19,230 nt of DNA from JAIMBK01 sp040755975. GTDB lineage: Bacteria > Bacillota > Desulfotomaculia > Desulfotomaculales > Nap2-2B. Below the pieces are notes generated by a model. The model was not told the DNA's origin. It searched no databases and saw only the letters and a list, made by a program, of their open reading frames with translations. Positions 5,334-13,704 of the stretch are shown in pieces. The DNA is taken from NCBI GenBank assembly GCA_040755975.1, contig JBFLZY010000055.1, positions 1-19,230 on the forward strand, in the 5' to 3' direction. The position numbers and the translations under genes were made by a program. Numbering within the stretch: the first letter of the stretch is position 1; the number at the start of each line of letters is the position of its first letter.

Positions 5334-8043
5334 TCTGCTCGTCATCGGCAGCGGCATTGCCGGGATGGAAGCGGCCTTAAAGCTCGGCGACATGGGTTAC
5401 CGGGTGCTCCTGGTGGAAAAGGAACCCAGCGTCGGCGGCAAAATGATTCTTTTAAGCAAGGTTTTCCCCACCCTGGACTGCGCAAGCTGCATTTCCACGC
5501 CGAAAATGGCCGCCGCCGCGCATCACCCCAACGTGGCGGCAATGGTTTATACCGAAGTGAAGCAGGTCCACAAAACCGGCCGCGGCACTTTCCAGGTGAA
5601 AATCCGCAAAAAGCCCACTTTTGTCAACCCCGCCCTGTGCACCGGCTGCCGGCAGTGCGAAACGGCGTGCAGCGTGGCCGTACCGGACCAGTTCAATTTC
5701 GACCTGGTGGCCCGGCGGGCCGCCTACATTGCCTTTCCCCAGGCCGTTCCGAAAAAAGCGGTGATCGAAAGACAGGGCACTTCCCCCTGTTCCTTTACCT
5801 GTCCGGCCGGCATCAAAGCCCACGGCTACGTCGCCCTGACCCGAAGCGGTAAATACGCCGAAGCCTTTGAACTGATCCTGGAAACCACCCCCCTGGTGGG
5901 CAGCCTGGGCCGGGCCTGCTACGCCCCCTGCGAAGGGGAGTGCACCCGGGGCGGCCTGGAAGGACCTGTTTCGATCAGAAAGATCAAACGTTTTCTCGCC
6001 GATCGTTATTACCGCGAACATCCTGAAGCAGCCATTAAACCGTCCGCCGAAGCGCCTGCCGGGCCGCCGCCCAAAAAAGTGGCCGTCGTCGGGGCGGGAC
6101 CGGCGGGCCTGACCTGCGCCTTTCACCTGGCGAAGCGCGGGTACCGGGTGAAAATCTTTGAAAAAGAGCCCCTGCCCGGGGGAATGCTCAGGACGGCGAT
6201 CCCGGCCTACCGGCTGCCCAAAGACGTTCTGGACCGGGATATTCAAAACGTCACCGCCCTCGGGGTGGAAATCGAAACCGGGGCAACCGTGGAAAACCCG
6301 GCGGCGATCAAAGAACAGGGCTTCGCCGCCGTCTTTGTGGCCGCCGGGACGGGGGGTACGCGCCAGATGGGCATTGAAGGCGAAAATCTGGAGGGGGTGA
6401 CCGGCGCCCTGGATTTCCTGCGGGCGGCCAACCGGGGAGAAAAGATACCCCTGGAGGGTAAGACGGTGATCGTGGTCGGCGGCGGCAACGTGGCCATTGA
6501 CGCGGCGCGTGTCGCCCGCCGGCTGGGCGCGGCAAAGGTGGTTGTGCAATACAGAAGAAGCAGGGGGGAGATGCCTGCCCACGCCAGGGAAATTGCCGGG
6601 GCCGAGGAGGAAGGCGTCCAGTTCCAGTACATGCACGCTCCCCAAAGGTTTTTGGGCGAAAACGGCAAGCTGACCCACGTGGAAAGTATTAAAATGAAGC
6701 TCGGTGCGCCCGGTGCGGACGGCCGGAAAAAACCCGAGCCGGTTCCAGGGTCGGCGCACAGGATTCCGGCCGACCTGGCGATCCTGGCCGTGGGGCTGGT
6801 TCCGCAGACCGCTTCTTTCGGCGGACAGCTCGCCCTCAACAAGGACGGTACCATTGCGGCCGACCCCGTGACTCTCCAGACATCCGTCCCCGGTATCTTT
6901 GCCGGGGGCGACGCGGTGACGGGGCCGGCCACCATCGTCAGCGCCGTTGCCCAGGGGAGGAGGGCCGCCTTCTTCATCGACCGCTATTTAAAGGGAGAAG
7001 AATTGAAGGCCGCGGATTTTGATTACCGGCTGCCCGCCGTGGACCGGGAAAAGGTGCTTGGCCGGCAGCAAAGCTACCGGAAGCTGCCCCCGGCGGCGGC
7101 CCGAGAGCTTTCGCCGGCGGAGCGGACGGCCGGCTTCGCGGAAGTGGAATTACCGCTGACGGAAGAAGAGGCCCGCTCTGGCGCCGGCCGGTGCCTGGAC
7201 TGCGGCGTCTGCGCGGAGTGCCGGCAGTGCGTCGCCGCCTGCCCGGCCGGGGCGGTCGACCTGGCGATGAAAGAAGCTGAAGAAGAAGTGGAAGTGGGCG
7301 CCGTAATCCTGGCCACCGGTTACCGGCTCTTTCCGGCGGAGCGCAAGACCCTGTACGGGTACGGGAAGTTTAAGAACGTAATCACCGGGATGCAAATGGA
7401 CCGGCTGCTGGCCCCCACCCGGCCCTTTAACACGATCTTAAGACCTTCCGACGGCAAGATCCCGGAAAATATCGCCTACGTGCTGTGTACCGGCTCCCGG
7501 GACTGCACGGTAAACAACCCCCTGTGCTCCCGGGTCTGCTGCATGTATTCCATCAAGCAAATCCAGCTGATCATGGGGGCGCTTCCCCTGGCGGACGTGA
7601 CGGCCTACTACATGGACATCCGCGCCTTCGGCAAAGGGTACGAGGAGTTTTACGCCCAGGCCGGGGGGATGGGCGCCAGCTTCGTCCGAGGGAGGGTGGC
7701 CGAGATTACCGAAACGGAAAACGGCAACCTGGTGCTTGCCTACGAAGATATCGAGCAGGGGAGGACGGTGCGGGCGAAGCACGACCTGGTGGTCCTTTCC
7801 GTGGGGCTGCTGGCCAACGGCGCGGCCGCAGGCCTGTTTGCCGGGGGAGGGCTGGTGCTGGACGAATTCCAATGGGTAAAAGAAGCCGACGAGGACCTGC
7901 ACCCGGGAAAAACCAGCCTGGAGGGAGTTTTTGTGGCCGGAACCGCTGCCGGGGCCAAAGATATTCCGGACACCATTTTGCACGCCGGCGCGGCCGCCGC
8001 CCAGGCCGCCGCTTACGTGGAAAGGATCGGGAGGGGAAAATGA
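5323..8043 (+). CDS. HdrA/QmoA-type flavoprotein with an inserted GltD-like NAD(P)H module
   Basis: The 906-residue fusion is probably cytoplasmic. The start MDYDLLVIGSGIAG opens the HdrA FAD domain, followed by C53/C56 (CASC) and a ferredoxin motif at 106-116 (CTGCRQCETAC). At about 150-600 a complete GltD/NfnB-like unit is inserted: its Cys set (156, 160, 189, 193, 197), FAD site GAGPAG (257-262) and NAD(P)H site VVGGGNVAIDAARVA. HdrA then resumes with CGVCAECRQCVAAC and the CTGSRD...CSRVCCMYSIKQ block. It lacks the N-terminal domain of classic HdrA, as QmoA does. The plan suggests electron exchange, possibly bifurcation, between NAD(P)H, ferredoxin and a sulfur partner. An in-frame GTG at 5230 would add an Ala-rich leader; the ATG at 5323 was chosen because the flavin fold begins there. 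Confidence 0.85.
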   Translation: MDYDLLVIGSGIAGMEAALKLGDMGYRVLLVEKEPSVGGKMILLSKVFPTLDCASCISTPKMAAAAHHPNVAAMVYTEVKQVHKTGRGTFQVKIRKKPTFVNPALCTGCRQCETACSVAVPDQFNFDLVARRAAYIAFPQAVPKKAVIERQGTSPCSFTCPAGIKAHGYVALTRSGKYAEAFELILETTPLVGSLGRACYAPCEGECTRGGLEGPVSIRKIKRFLADRYYREHPEAAIKPSAEAPAGPPPKKVAVVGAGPAGLTCAFHLAKRGYRVKIFEKEPLPGGMLRTAIPAYRLPKDVLDRDIQNVTALGVEIETGATVENPAAIKEQGFAAVFVAAGTGGTRQMGIEGENLEGVTGALDFLRAANRGEKIPLEGKTVIVVGGGNVAIDAARVARRLGAAKVVVQYRRSRGEMPAHAREIAGAEEEGVQFQYMHAPQRFLGENGKLTHVESIKMKLGAPGADGRKKPEPVPGSAHRIPADLAILAVGLVPQTASFGGQLALNKDGTIAADPVTLQTSVPGIFAGGDAVTGPATIVSAVAQGRRAAFFIDRYLKGEELKAADFDYRLPAVDREKVLGRQQSYRKLPPAAARELSPAERTAGFAEVELPLTEEEARSGAGRCLDCGVCAECRQCVAACPAGAVDLAMKEAEEEVEVGAVILATGYRLFPAERKTLYGYGKFKNVITGMQMDRLLAPTRPFNTILRPSDGKIPENIAYVLCTGSRDCTVNNPLCSRVCCMYSIKQIQLIMGALPLADVTAYYMDIRAFGKGYEEFYAQAGGMGASFVRGRVAEITETENGNLVLAYEDIEQGRTVRAKHDLVVLSVGLLANGAAAGLFAGGGLVLDEFQWVKEADEDLHPGKTSLEGVFVAGTAAGAKDIPDTILHAGAAAAQAAAYVERIGRGK

Positions 8044-9803
8044 GCGAGCGCAAGCTTGGCGTTTATATTTGCCACTGCGGCGGAAATATTTCCGACTGCG
8101 TGGACGTGGAGCGGGTGCGCTCCGCCGCCGCCGCCGAACCGGGCGTGGCGGTGGCGAAAACGGCGCTGTTCGCCTGCTCCGACGCCACCCAGCAGGAGAT
8201 GGTGCAGGACATCCGGGAGCAAGGCTTGGGAGGTCTGGTGGTCGCCTCGTGCTCGCCGAAGCTGCATTTGTTTACTTTCCGGGAAACGGCCAAAAGGGCG
8301 GGACTGAATCCCTACCAGTATACCCAGGTCAACATCCGGGAGCAGTGCTCCTGGACCCACCGGGACGACCCGGCGGGGGCGACGGAAAAAGCCGTCCGGC
8401 TGGTGCGGGGCGGGATCGCCAAAACAAAGCTGACGCAGCCCCTCGAACCGATTGTGGTGGAGACGGTTCCCGGGGTTTTGGTGATCGGCGCGGGAATCGC
8501 CGGTCTGCGGGCGGCCGTCGGGCTGGCCGACCTGGGGCTTTCCGTCCTGCTGGTGGAAAAAGCCCCGGAGCCCGGGGGACGTGTGGCCGGCATGGGGAAA
8601 ATGTATCCCCAGGGGAAAACCGGCCGGGAACTGATTAACGAACTGGTTGAAGAGGTCCGGAAGCGGGAGCGGATCAACCTGTTCACCAACGCGGAGCTCG
8701 AGGCGAAAGCCGGGAGCATCGGCGATTTTCAGGTGAAAATCAGGGTCGGGGGCGGCGACGCCGACAGAACCGGCGGGGAGGTCGTCACCGCGCGGGTGGG
8801 GTCGATCATCGTCGCCACCGGCTTTGATCCTTACCGGCCGGCGCCGGGCGAATATGGCTACGGAATGACCGGGGTGGTAACCCTGCCCGAATTCCGGGAG
8901 CTGCTGGACGGCGCCGGGGACGGTCCCCTCTTTTACCGGGGGAAAGCAATCCAGGTTATCGTCTATATTTACTGTGTGGGCAGCCGGCAGGAGCCCGGCC
9001 AAAAGCCGGACGGGGAAAAGGTCAACCGGTATTGTTCGCGGTATTGCTGCAGCGCCGCCGTCCACGCAGCGCTGCTGACCCGGGAAAAAAACCCGTCCGT
9101 CCGCCAGTTTCACCTTTGCCGGGACGTGCGCACCTACGGTAAATTTGAGCTCCTCTACGATCAGGCGATGAAGGGCGGCTCCGTGTTTTTGAAGTTTCCC
9201 GGAGACGAACCGCCGGTGGTGGAACAGCAGGGGAACGGAAGACTAAAGGTGACCGTGCGGGATTTATTAACCTGGGGCGAGCGCCTCGCCCTCGAGGCCG
9301 ACCTGGTGGTGCTGGTCACCGGAATGGTGCCGCGGGAGAACGGCCGGCTGGTGGATCTGCTCAAGATCCCCCTGGGCCGGGACGGGTTTTTCAACGAAAT
9401 CCATCCCAAGCTGCGCCCCGTGGAAACGGTGGTGGGCGGGGTGTTTATCTGCGGCGCCGCCCAGGGTCCGAAGAACTCGACCGAAAGCGTGGCTTCCGCC
9501 CTGGCCGCGGTCACCCAGAGCGCCGCCCTGCTGAAGAAAGGGTACGTGGAACTGGAACCGCTGATCGCCTCCGTGAATCCGGAACTGTGCACCTGGTGCG
9601 CCCAATGCGCAAAAGCCTGCCCTTACGCAGCAATCGAGCAGGCGCAGGGGGAGGAGAAAGAGGTGGCCCGGGTCAACAGGGCGCTTTGCAAGGGTTGCGG
9701 CGGCTGCGTCCCGGCCTGCCCCGCCGGCGCCCTGGATCTCCAGGGTTACACGGACGCGCAAATCCGGGCCATGATTGACGCGTTCTTAAAGGAGGCTTCC
9801 TGA
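8040..9803 (+). CDS. hdrA: HdrA-like heterodisulfide reductase subunit A
   Basis: The 587-residue protein has the classic HdrA N-terminus (GVYICHCGGNISDCVD), an N-terminal domain with Cys at 46, 71 and 103, the FAD site VLVIGAGIAG (about 146-155), the YCVGSR...YCSRYCCSAAVHAA block and two C-terminal 4Fe-4S motifs (CTWCAQCAKAC and CKGCGGCVPAC). HdrA is the flavin subunit that bifurcates or confurcates electrons in Hdr complexes. The ATG at 8040 overlaps the previous stop (ATGA) and follows GGGAGGGGA, so the two HdrA proteins are coupled and may form a heteromer like QmoA/QmoB. HdrB and HdrC, the disulfide-cleaving subunits, are absent here. Confidence 0.88.
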   Translation: MSERKLGVYICHCGGNISDCVDVERVRSAAAAEPGVAVAKTALFACSDATQQEMVQDIREQGLGGLVVASCSPKLHLFTFRETAKRAGLNPYQYTQVNIREQCSWTHRDDPAGATEKAVRLVRGGIAKTKLTQPLEPIVVETVPGVLVIGAGIAGLRAAVGLADLGLSVLLVEKAPEPGGRVAGMGKMYPQGKTGRELINELVEEVRKRERINLFTNAELEAKAGSIGDFQVKIRVGGGDADRTGGEVVTARVGSIIVATGFDPYRPAPGEYGYGMTGVVTLPEFRELLDGAGDGPLFYRGKAIQVIVYIYCVGSRQEPGQKPDGEKVNRYCSRYCCSAAVHAALLTREKNPSVRQFHLCRDVRTYGKFELLYDQAMKGGSVFLKFPGDEPPVVEQQGNGRLKVTVRDLLTWGERLALEADLVVLVTGMVPRENGRLVDLLKIPLGRDGFFNEIHPKLRPVETVVGGVFICGAAQGPKNSTESVASALAAVTQSAALLKKGYVELEPLIASVNPELCTWCAQCAKACPYAAIEQAQGEEKEVARVNRALCKGCGGCVPACPAGALDLQGYTDAQIRAMIDAFLKEAS

Positions 9804-9805
9804 TC

Positions 9806-10039
9806 ATGGGCAGTGAGGTGAGAGATTTGAGGGAGATCATCCGGGAAGAAATGCTGATGCAGGATAAGATTCTCGATCTTTTACGGGAAGGTCCCAAAAC
9901 CGTCCGGGAAATCGCGGCCGCCCTGGGTTGCCCGACCTTTGAAGCCATGCTCTGGGTGATGGGGCTGCGCAAATACGGCCGGGTGGCGGAAACGGGCGAA
10001 CCCACCGACGAAGGGTATTATCTCTATAAAAGTACATAA
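9806..10039 (+). CDS. Small winged-helix domain protein
   Basis: The 77-residue protein reads as an N-terminal helix, then ILDLLREGPKTVREIAAALGCPTFEAMLWVMGLRKYGRVAETGE and a short wing. That is the helix-turn-helix and beta-hairpin of a winged-helix fold. A GGAGG lies 10 bases before the ATG, which is 2 bases after the hdrA stop. It could be a regulator of the operon, but many HdrA loci carry similar small winged-helix proteins that may act as protein-protein adaptors. It has no Cys residues and no effector domain. Function unknown. Confidence 0.8.
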   Translation: MGSEVRDLREIIREEMLMQDKILDLLREGPKTVREIAAALGCPTFEAMLWVMGLRKYGRVAETGEPTDEGYYLYKST

Positions 10040-10183
10040 TTGTAAAGATGCGAAGGTGTAGGGTACAGGAATCAGGGATCAGAATTAAACTCCGATGTTG
10101 CTTTTTGAAGCACCAACAGGGAACGAAAACGAACGGCGGGCGGAAGCCCAATTATCACGGTAGGAATTAGGGAGGGGTTTGCT

Positions 10184-10660
10184 TTGGAAAAAACAAAGAA
10201 GACAATCATTGTTTTCAGCGGCGACCTGGACCGCGTCCTGGCGGCCTTTGTCATCGCCAACGGCGCCGCCGCCATGGGCGACGAGGTAACCATGTTTTTC
10301 ACCTTCTGGGGCTTAAATGTCCTGCGGAAACCGGAAAAGGTCAAGACAAAGAAAAGTTTCCTGGAAGCCATGTTCGGCCGGATGATGCCCCGGGGCGCCG
10401 GGAAACTGGGGCTGTCCAAGATGAATTTCGGCGGGATGGGGCCGGTAATGATGAAATATATGATGAAGCAGAAAAACGTGGCTTCTCTTCCGGAATTAAT
10501 CCAGACCGCCCGGGAGCAGGGGGTCAAAATGGTGGCCTGCACCATGTCCATGGACGTCATGGGCATCCGGGAAGAGGAGCTCATCGACGGCCTGGAATTC
10601 GCCGGCGTGGCCGCTTACCTGGGCGAAGCCGACGAGGCCCACGTGAACCTGTTTATCTAA
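10184..10660 (+). CDS. dsrE2: DsrE2-type (DsrE/DsrF/DrsH-like) sulfurtransferase
   Basis: The 158-residue protein begins IIVFSGDLDRVLAAFVIANGAAAMGDEVTMFFTFWGLNVL, the DsrE-fold opening. It ends with the DsrE2 hallmark VACTMSMDVMGIREEELIDGLEFAGVAAYL, holding the single reactive Cys119. A hydrophobic, Met-rich middle (about 64-95) is typical of the DsrE2 subgroup, thought to be membrane-associated. DsrE2 proteins exchange persulfide sulfur with TusA in sulfur oxidisers. Start is TTG at 10184 with GGGAGGGG upstream. A 144-base gap separates it from the winged-helix gene; no convincing promoter was seen there, so it is probably the last gene of the tusA operon. Confidence 0.85.
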   Translation: MEKTKKTIIVFSGDLDRVLAAFVIANGAAAMGDEVTMFFTFWGLNVLRKPEKVKTKKSFLEAMFGRMMPRGAGKLGLSKMNFGGMGPVMMKYMMKQKNVASLPELIQTAREQGVKMVACTMSMDVMGIREEELIDGLEFAGVAAYLGEADEAHVNLFI

Positions 10661-10708
10661 AATTTGCTTCCTTGGAAACCCTACCCCCTGTTCATCCCAT
10701 AAATATTG

Positions 10709-10745
10709 GACCTGCCAAAGAAATTCTGAAGGCAGGTCGTTTTTT
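10709..10745 (+). terminator. Rho-independent terminator ending the tusA-hdrA-dsrE2 operon
   Basis: GACCTGCC (10709-10716) pairs perfectly with GGCAGGTC (10731-10738) over a 14-base loop, followed by G and six T (10740-10745), with more T-rich DNA after. It lies 48 bases after the dsrE2 stop. Confidence 0.9.
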
Positions 10746-10817
10746 GTTGATTTTTATTTCCTGTTTCTACGGCCCGGGCGGCCTTAAAATTGCGTTCCCG
10801 CAGGTATGGATAATCTA

Positions 10818-10846
10818 TTGACAAAACCATTGCTTTGAAATATATT
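10818..10846 (+). promoter_or_regulatory. Sigma-A promoter of cadCA
   Basis: TTGACA (10818-10823), 17-base spacer, TATATT (10841-10846). This is a near-consensus housekeeping promoter directly ahead of the operator palindrome and cadC. Confidence 0.88.
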
Positions 10847-10850
10847 AAAA

Positions 10851-10874
10851 TTAATCAATTAAACTATTGATTAA
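10851..10874. promoter_or_regulatory. ArsR/SmtB-family operator of cadCA
   Basis: TTAATCAAT (10851-10859) and ATTGATTAA (10866-10874) are perfect 9-base arms 6 bases apart. They contain the ATCAA-N-TTGAT type core used by ArsR/SmtB repressors and cover the transcription start. CadC would release it when metal binds. Confidence 0.85.
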
Positions 10875-10902
10875 CTGTATTAGTTCGGCTGGAGGTGGTC
10901 CG

Positions 10903-11280
10903 GTGAAAGGGAATGAGTTTCGCCCGCCCGTTAAAAACAACGATGTCTGCGACAGTTTTTGCCCCTCGGGAGCAGAGATCAGTGATCTAAAGGAGAAACT
11001 ATTAGAGGTGGCCGGCCTGTCCGAACTTTTTAAGGTGCTCGGGGACGAAACACGCACCCGGATTCTTTACCTCCTGGCCCACCGGGAGCTTTGCGTATGC
11101 GACCTGGCCCAGATCCTGGAGATGAATTTGCCCGCCGTGTCCCATCACTTGCGGCTGCTGAAGGCCCTGCGGCTGGTCAAATACCGCCGGAAGGGGAAAA
11201 TGGTCTTTTATTCCCTGGACGACGGGCACATTGTAAACCTGATCCGCGAGGCCCAGGAACACTTTGCGGAAGGAAGGTAA
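10903..11280 (+). CDS. cadC: CadC-type metal-sensing ArsR/SmtB repressor
   Basis: The 125-residue winged-helix repressor has both known CadC metal sites: the N-terminal pair in VCDSFCP with the ELCVCDLAQIL pair for Cd(II)/Pb(II), and the C-terminal helix DDGHIVNLIREAQEHFAE (D, H, H, E) that binds Zn(II) at the dimer interface. The DNA-reading helix is LPAVSHHLRLLKALRLV. The start is GTG at 10903 with GGAGGT 6 bases upstream; the open frame extends to 10867 only through the operator. It lies 9 bases before cadA and should repress the operon from the palindrome at its own promoter. Confidence 0.92.
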   Translation: MKGNEFRPPVKNNDVCDSFCPSGAEISDLKEKLLEVAGLSELFKVLGDETRTRILYLLAHRELCVCDLAQILEMNLPAVSHHLRLLKALRLVKYRRKGKMVFYSLDDGHIVNLIREAQEHFAEGR

Positions 11281-11289
11281 CCGTAACCG

Positions 11290-13392
11290 ATGCGCTACAC
11301 TTTAGCCGGACTGCACTGCGCCGGCTGCGCCGCCAGGATTGAACAAGAACTGCGTAAGCTGAAGGGCCTCGAAGGGACCGCCATTAACCTTGCCGACCCC
11401 GCGCTGGATTTGCCCCCCGAGCTGGTTCCGGCCGTCCGGGAGATCATTGCCCGCCTTGAACCGGACGTCAGGCTGGTGGCCCGGACCGCCGGCGGTTCCC
11501 CTGAAGAAGACGAAGCAGAGGGCGAGAAAAAACGCCTTTACCTGATCGGTGCAACTGCGCTGCTGCTCGCCGGAGGGCTTTTCTTTAAGGATTTCCTGCA
11601 CCAAACCCCTTTTTCCTGGGCCGAATACCTGGTTTTCGGTGCCGCTTACCTGCTGGCGGGCGGAAAAGTCATTCACACCGCCTTAAAGAACCTGGTCCGG
11701 GGAAAAGTTTTTGACGAGAATTTCCTGTTAAGCGTGGCCACCGTCGGGGCCATCGCCATCCACCAGTTGACCGAGGCCGCCGCGGTGATGCTTTTTTACG
11801 CCGTGGGCGAGTACTTCCAGGAACGGGCGGTGAACCGCTCCCGCCGCTCCATTGCCGCTCTCCTGGACATCCGGCCGGAGTATGCCAATCTGAAGGAAAA
11901 TGGAGAAACCAGGCAGGTCCGGCCGCAGGAAGTGGCGGCCGGCCAGTTGATCGTCGTCAAGCCCGGGGAAAGGGTGCCCCTGGACGGCGAGGTGGTAGAG
12001 GGGACCTCCTTTCTGGATACCTCGGCCCTGACGGGGGAAGCCGTGCCCCGCAAGGTAGAAAGCGGCGAAAAGGTCCTGGCCGGGATGATCAACGGCCAGG
12101 GCCTCCTCACCGTCCGGGTGACGAAGCCCTATGCCGAATCCTCGGTGGCCCGCATCCTGGAACTGGTGGAGAACGCGGCCGGCCGCAAGGCGCCTACCGA
12201 ACAGTTCATCACCGCCTTTTCCCGTATTTACACCCCGGCGGTGGTGGCGGGAGCGGCGGCCGTCGCGGTTATTCCGCTCCTGGTCCTGCCCGGGGCCGCG
12301 TTTTCCGAATGGCTTTACCGCGCCCTGGTGCTGCTGGTCATCTCCTGCCCCTGCGCCCTGGTGATTTCCATTCCCCTGGGCTACTTCGGCGGCATCGGCG
12401 GGGCTTCCCGCCGCGGCATCCTGGTCAAGGGGGCGAACTTTCTGGATGCCCTGACCAGCCTGCATACGGTGGTCTTTGACAAGACGGGAACGTTAACCAA
12501 AGGGGTTTTCCGGGTCACGCGGGTGGTCTCCGCCAATGGTTTTTCGGAAGCAGAACTGCTGGCCGTGGCGGCCCATGCCGAGGCCTACTCCACCCATCCC
12601 ATTGCCCAGTCCATTCGGGAGGCCTACGGCCGGGAAATCCCGCCGGAGGCGGTGGGCGCATACCGGGAAATCCCCGGCCACGGCATCAGCGCCGTGGTGG
12701 GCGGCAGGCGGGTGCTGGCCGGCAACGACCGCCTGCTGCACCGGGAGGGGATCGCCCACGGAATTTGCGACCTGGCGGGCACCGGGGTGTACGTGGCCGT
12801 TGACGGTACTTTCGCCGGTTACCTCGTGATCTCCGACGAACCGAAGCCGGATGCCGGGGAAGCCGTTGCCCGGCTGAAAGAGCTGGGAGTCAGGCGGACG
12901 GTGATGCTTACCGGGGACGAGGAGACGGCGGCCCGGCGGGTGGCCGAATCCCTCGGATTGGACACCTATTTTGCCGGCCTGCTGCCGGAGGACAAGGTGA
13001 AGAAAGTGGAGGAACTGCAGGCGGCCCTCACTAACCGGCGCAGGCAGAAGCTGGCCTTCGTTGGCGACGGGATCAACGACGCGCCGGTGCTCACCAGGGC
13101 GGACGTGGGGGTGGCCATGGGGGCGCTGGGCAGCGACGCGGCCATCGAGGCCGCCGACGTGGTGCTGATGGAGGACGCCCCTTCCAAACTGGCGACCGCC
13201 GTTCAAATCGCCCGCCACACCTGCCGCGTGGTCCGGCAAAACGTAGTCCTCGCCCTGGGCGTCAAGGGATTTTTCCTGATCCTGGGGGCCTTCGGCGCGG
13301 CCACCATCTGGGAGGCCGTGTTCGCCGACGTGGGCGTCGCCCTGGCCGCCATCTGCAACGCCGCCCGGACCCTGCGGTACGGGGGCCGCTAA
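11290..13392 (+). CDS. cadA: Cd/Zn/Pb-translocating P1B-type ATPase
   Basis: The 700-residue heavy-metal pump has one N-terminal HMA domain with the metal site HCAGC (9-13), paired membrane helices, the actuator TGE (248-250), the channel motif SCPCALV (CPC at 353-355), the phosphorylated DKTGT (397-401), the nucleotide-domain STHPIAQS and the hinge GDGINDAP. The last helices carry VKGFF and FADVG, whose Lys and Asp mark the Zn/Cd/Pb subtype rather than copper pumps. It exports toxic divalent metals across the cytoplasmic membrane. It is co-transcribed with cadC; a GGAAGG site precedes the ATG. Confidence 0.95.
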   Translation: MRYTLAGLHCAGCAARIEQELRKLKGLEGTAINLADPALDLPPELVPAVREIIARLEPDVRLVARTAGGSPEEDEAEGEKKRLYLIGATALLLAGGLFFKDFLHQTPFSWAEYLVFGAAYLLAGGKVIHTALKNLVRGKVFDENFLLSVATVGAIAIHQLTEAAAVMLFYAVGEYFQERAVNRSRRSIAALLDIRPEYANLKENGETRQVRPQEVAAGQLIVVKPGERVPLDGEVVEGTSFLDTSALTGEAVPRKVESGEKVLAGMINGQGLLTVRVTKPYAESSVARILELVENAAGRKAPTEQFITAFSRIYTPAVVAGAAAVAVIPLLVLPGAAFSEWLYRALVLLVISCPCALVISIPLGYFGGIGGASRRGILVKGANFLDALTSLHTVVFDKTGTLTKGVFRVTRVVSANGFSEAELLAVAAHAEAYSTHPIAQSIREAYGREIPPEAVGAYREIPGHGISAVVGGRRVLAGNDRLLHREGIAHGICDLAGTGVYVAVDGTFAGYLVISDEPKPDAGEAVARLKELGVRRTVMLTGDEETAARRVAESLGLDTYFAGLLPEDKVKKVEELQAALTNRRRQKLAFVGDGINDAPVLTRADVGVAMGALGSDAAIEAADVVLMEDAPSKLATAVQIARHTCRVVRQNVVLALGVKGFFLILGAFGAATIWEAVFADVGVALAAICNAARTLRYGGR

Positions 13393-13435
13393 AAGCAGGC
13401 AAACACCGGCGGGGTTCACCGTTGAAAGCAAACGT

Positions 13436-13454
13436 GTCCGCCTGCCTGGCGGAC
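13436..13454 (+). terminator. Hairpin after cadA
   Basis: GTCCGCC (13436-13442), loop TGCCT, GGCGGAC (13448-13454) form a perfect 7-bp stem 43 bases after the cadA stop. No T-run follows, so it is a weak or factor-dependent terminator candidate. Confidence 0.4.
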
Positions 13455-13509
13455 AATACCGATCTTCCATAGATAAACTGAGCCGGCCTTTTCTTTGCGG
13501 AGTTCTCCC

Positions 13510-13704
13510 TTACCAGACAACCTTTACCGGGTAGCGGGCGATTTGGGGATCGGCGGTCAAAATGGGCAGGTCTTCTGTTTGAGCCTGGGCGATGAGCAGA
13601 CGGTCAAAGGGATCCCGGTGATAATCCGGGAGGGTGTAAACATGCAGGGTATGGTTCATTTGGACAGGCAAGGCGGCAAAGTTATTGATCGCCAGTTGAT
13701 CGGC
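13510..13704 (-). pseudogene. 3' remnant of a VapC-type PIN-domain toxin
   Basis: The minus strand reads IADQLAINNFAALPVQ, then the PIN core YTLPDYHRDPFDRLLIAQA and LPILTADPQIARYPVKVVW. This is the complete C-terminal half of a VapC/PIN ribonuclease, with the DPFDR and TAD acidic residues. Upstream of about 13704 the frame stays open but no longer resembles a PIN domain: the N-terminal strand with the first catalytic Asp is missing and the reading runs antisense through the fragment at 13705-13875. About 65 of roughly 125 residues survive. No start or ribosome site remains and no antitoxin is visible, so it is not expected to act as a toxin. Confidence 0.75.

Noticed and set aside
5452..6759. 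A 435-codon minus-strand frame inside the HdrA-GltD gene
   Set aside because: It is the mirror of a strongly conserved coding region; its composition (Gly, Arg, Pro, His) is typical of antisense frames.
8013..9113. A 366-codon minus-strand frame inside hdrA
   Set aside because: Antisense of conserved HdrA motifs, no ribosome site, no recognisable domain.
10040..10183. Short GGGATCAG/GAATCAG repeats and a GCTT/AAGC hairpin between the winged-helix gene and dsrE2
   Set aside because: Too short and irregular to call a repeat element, promoter or terminator.
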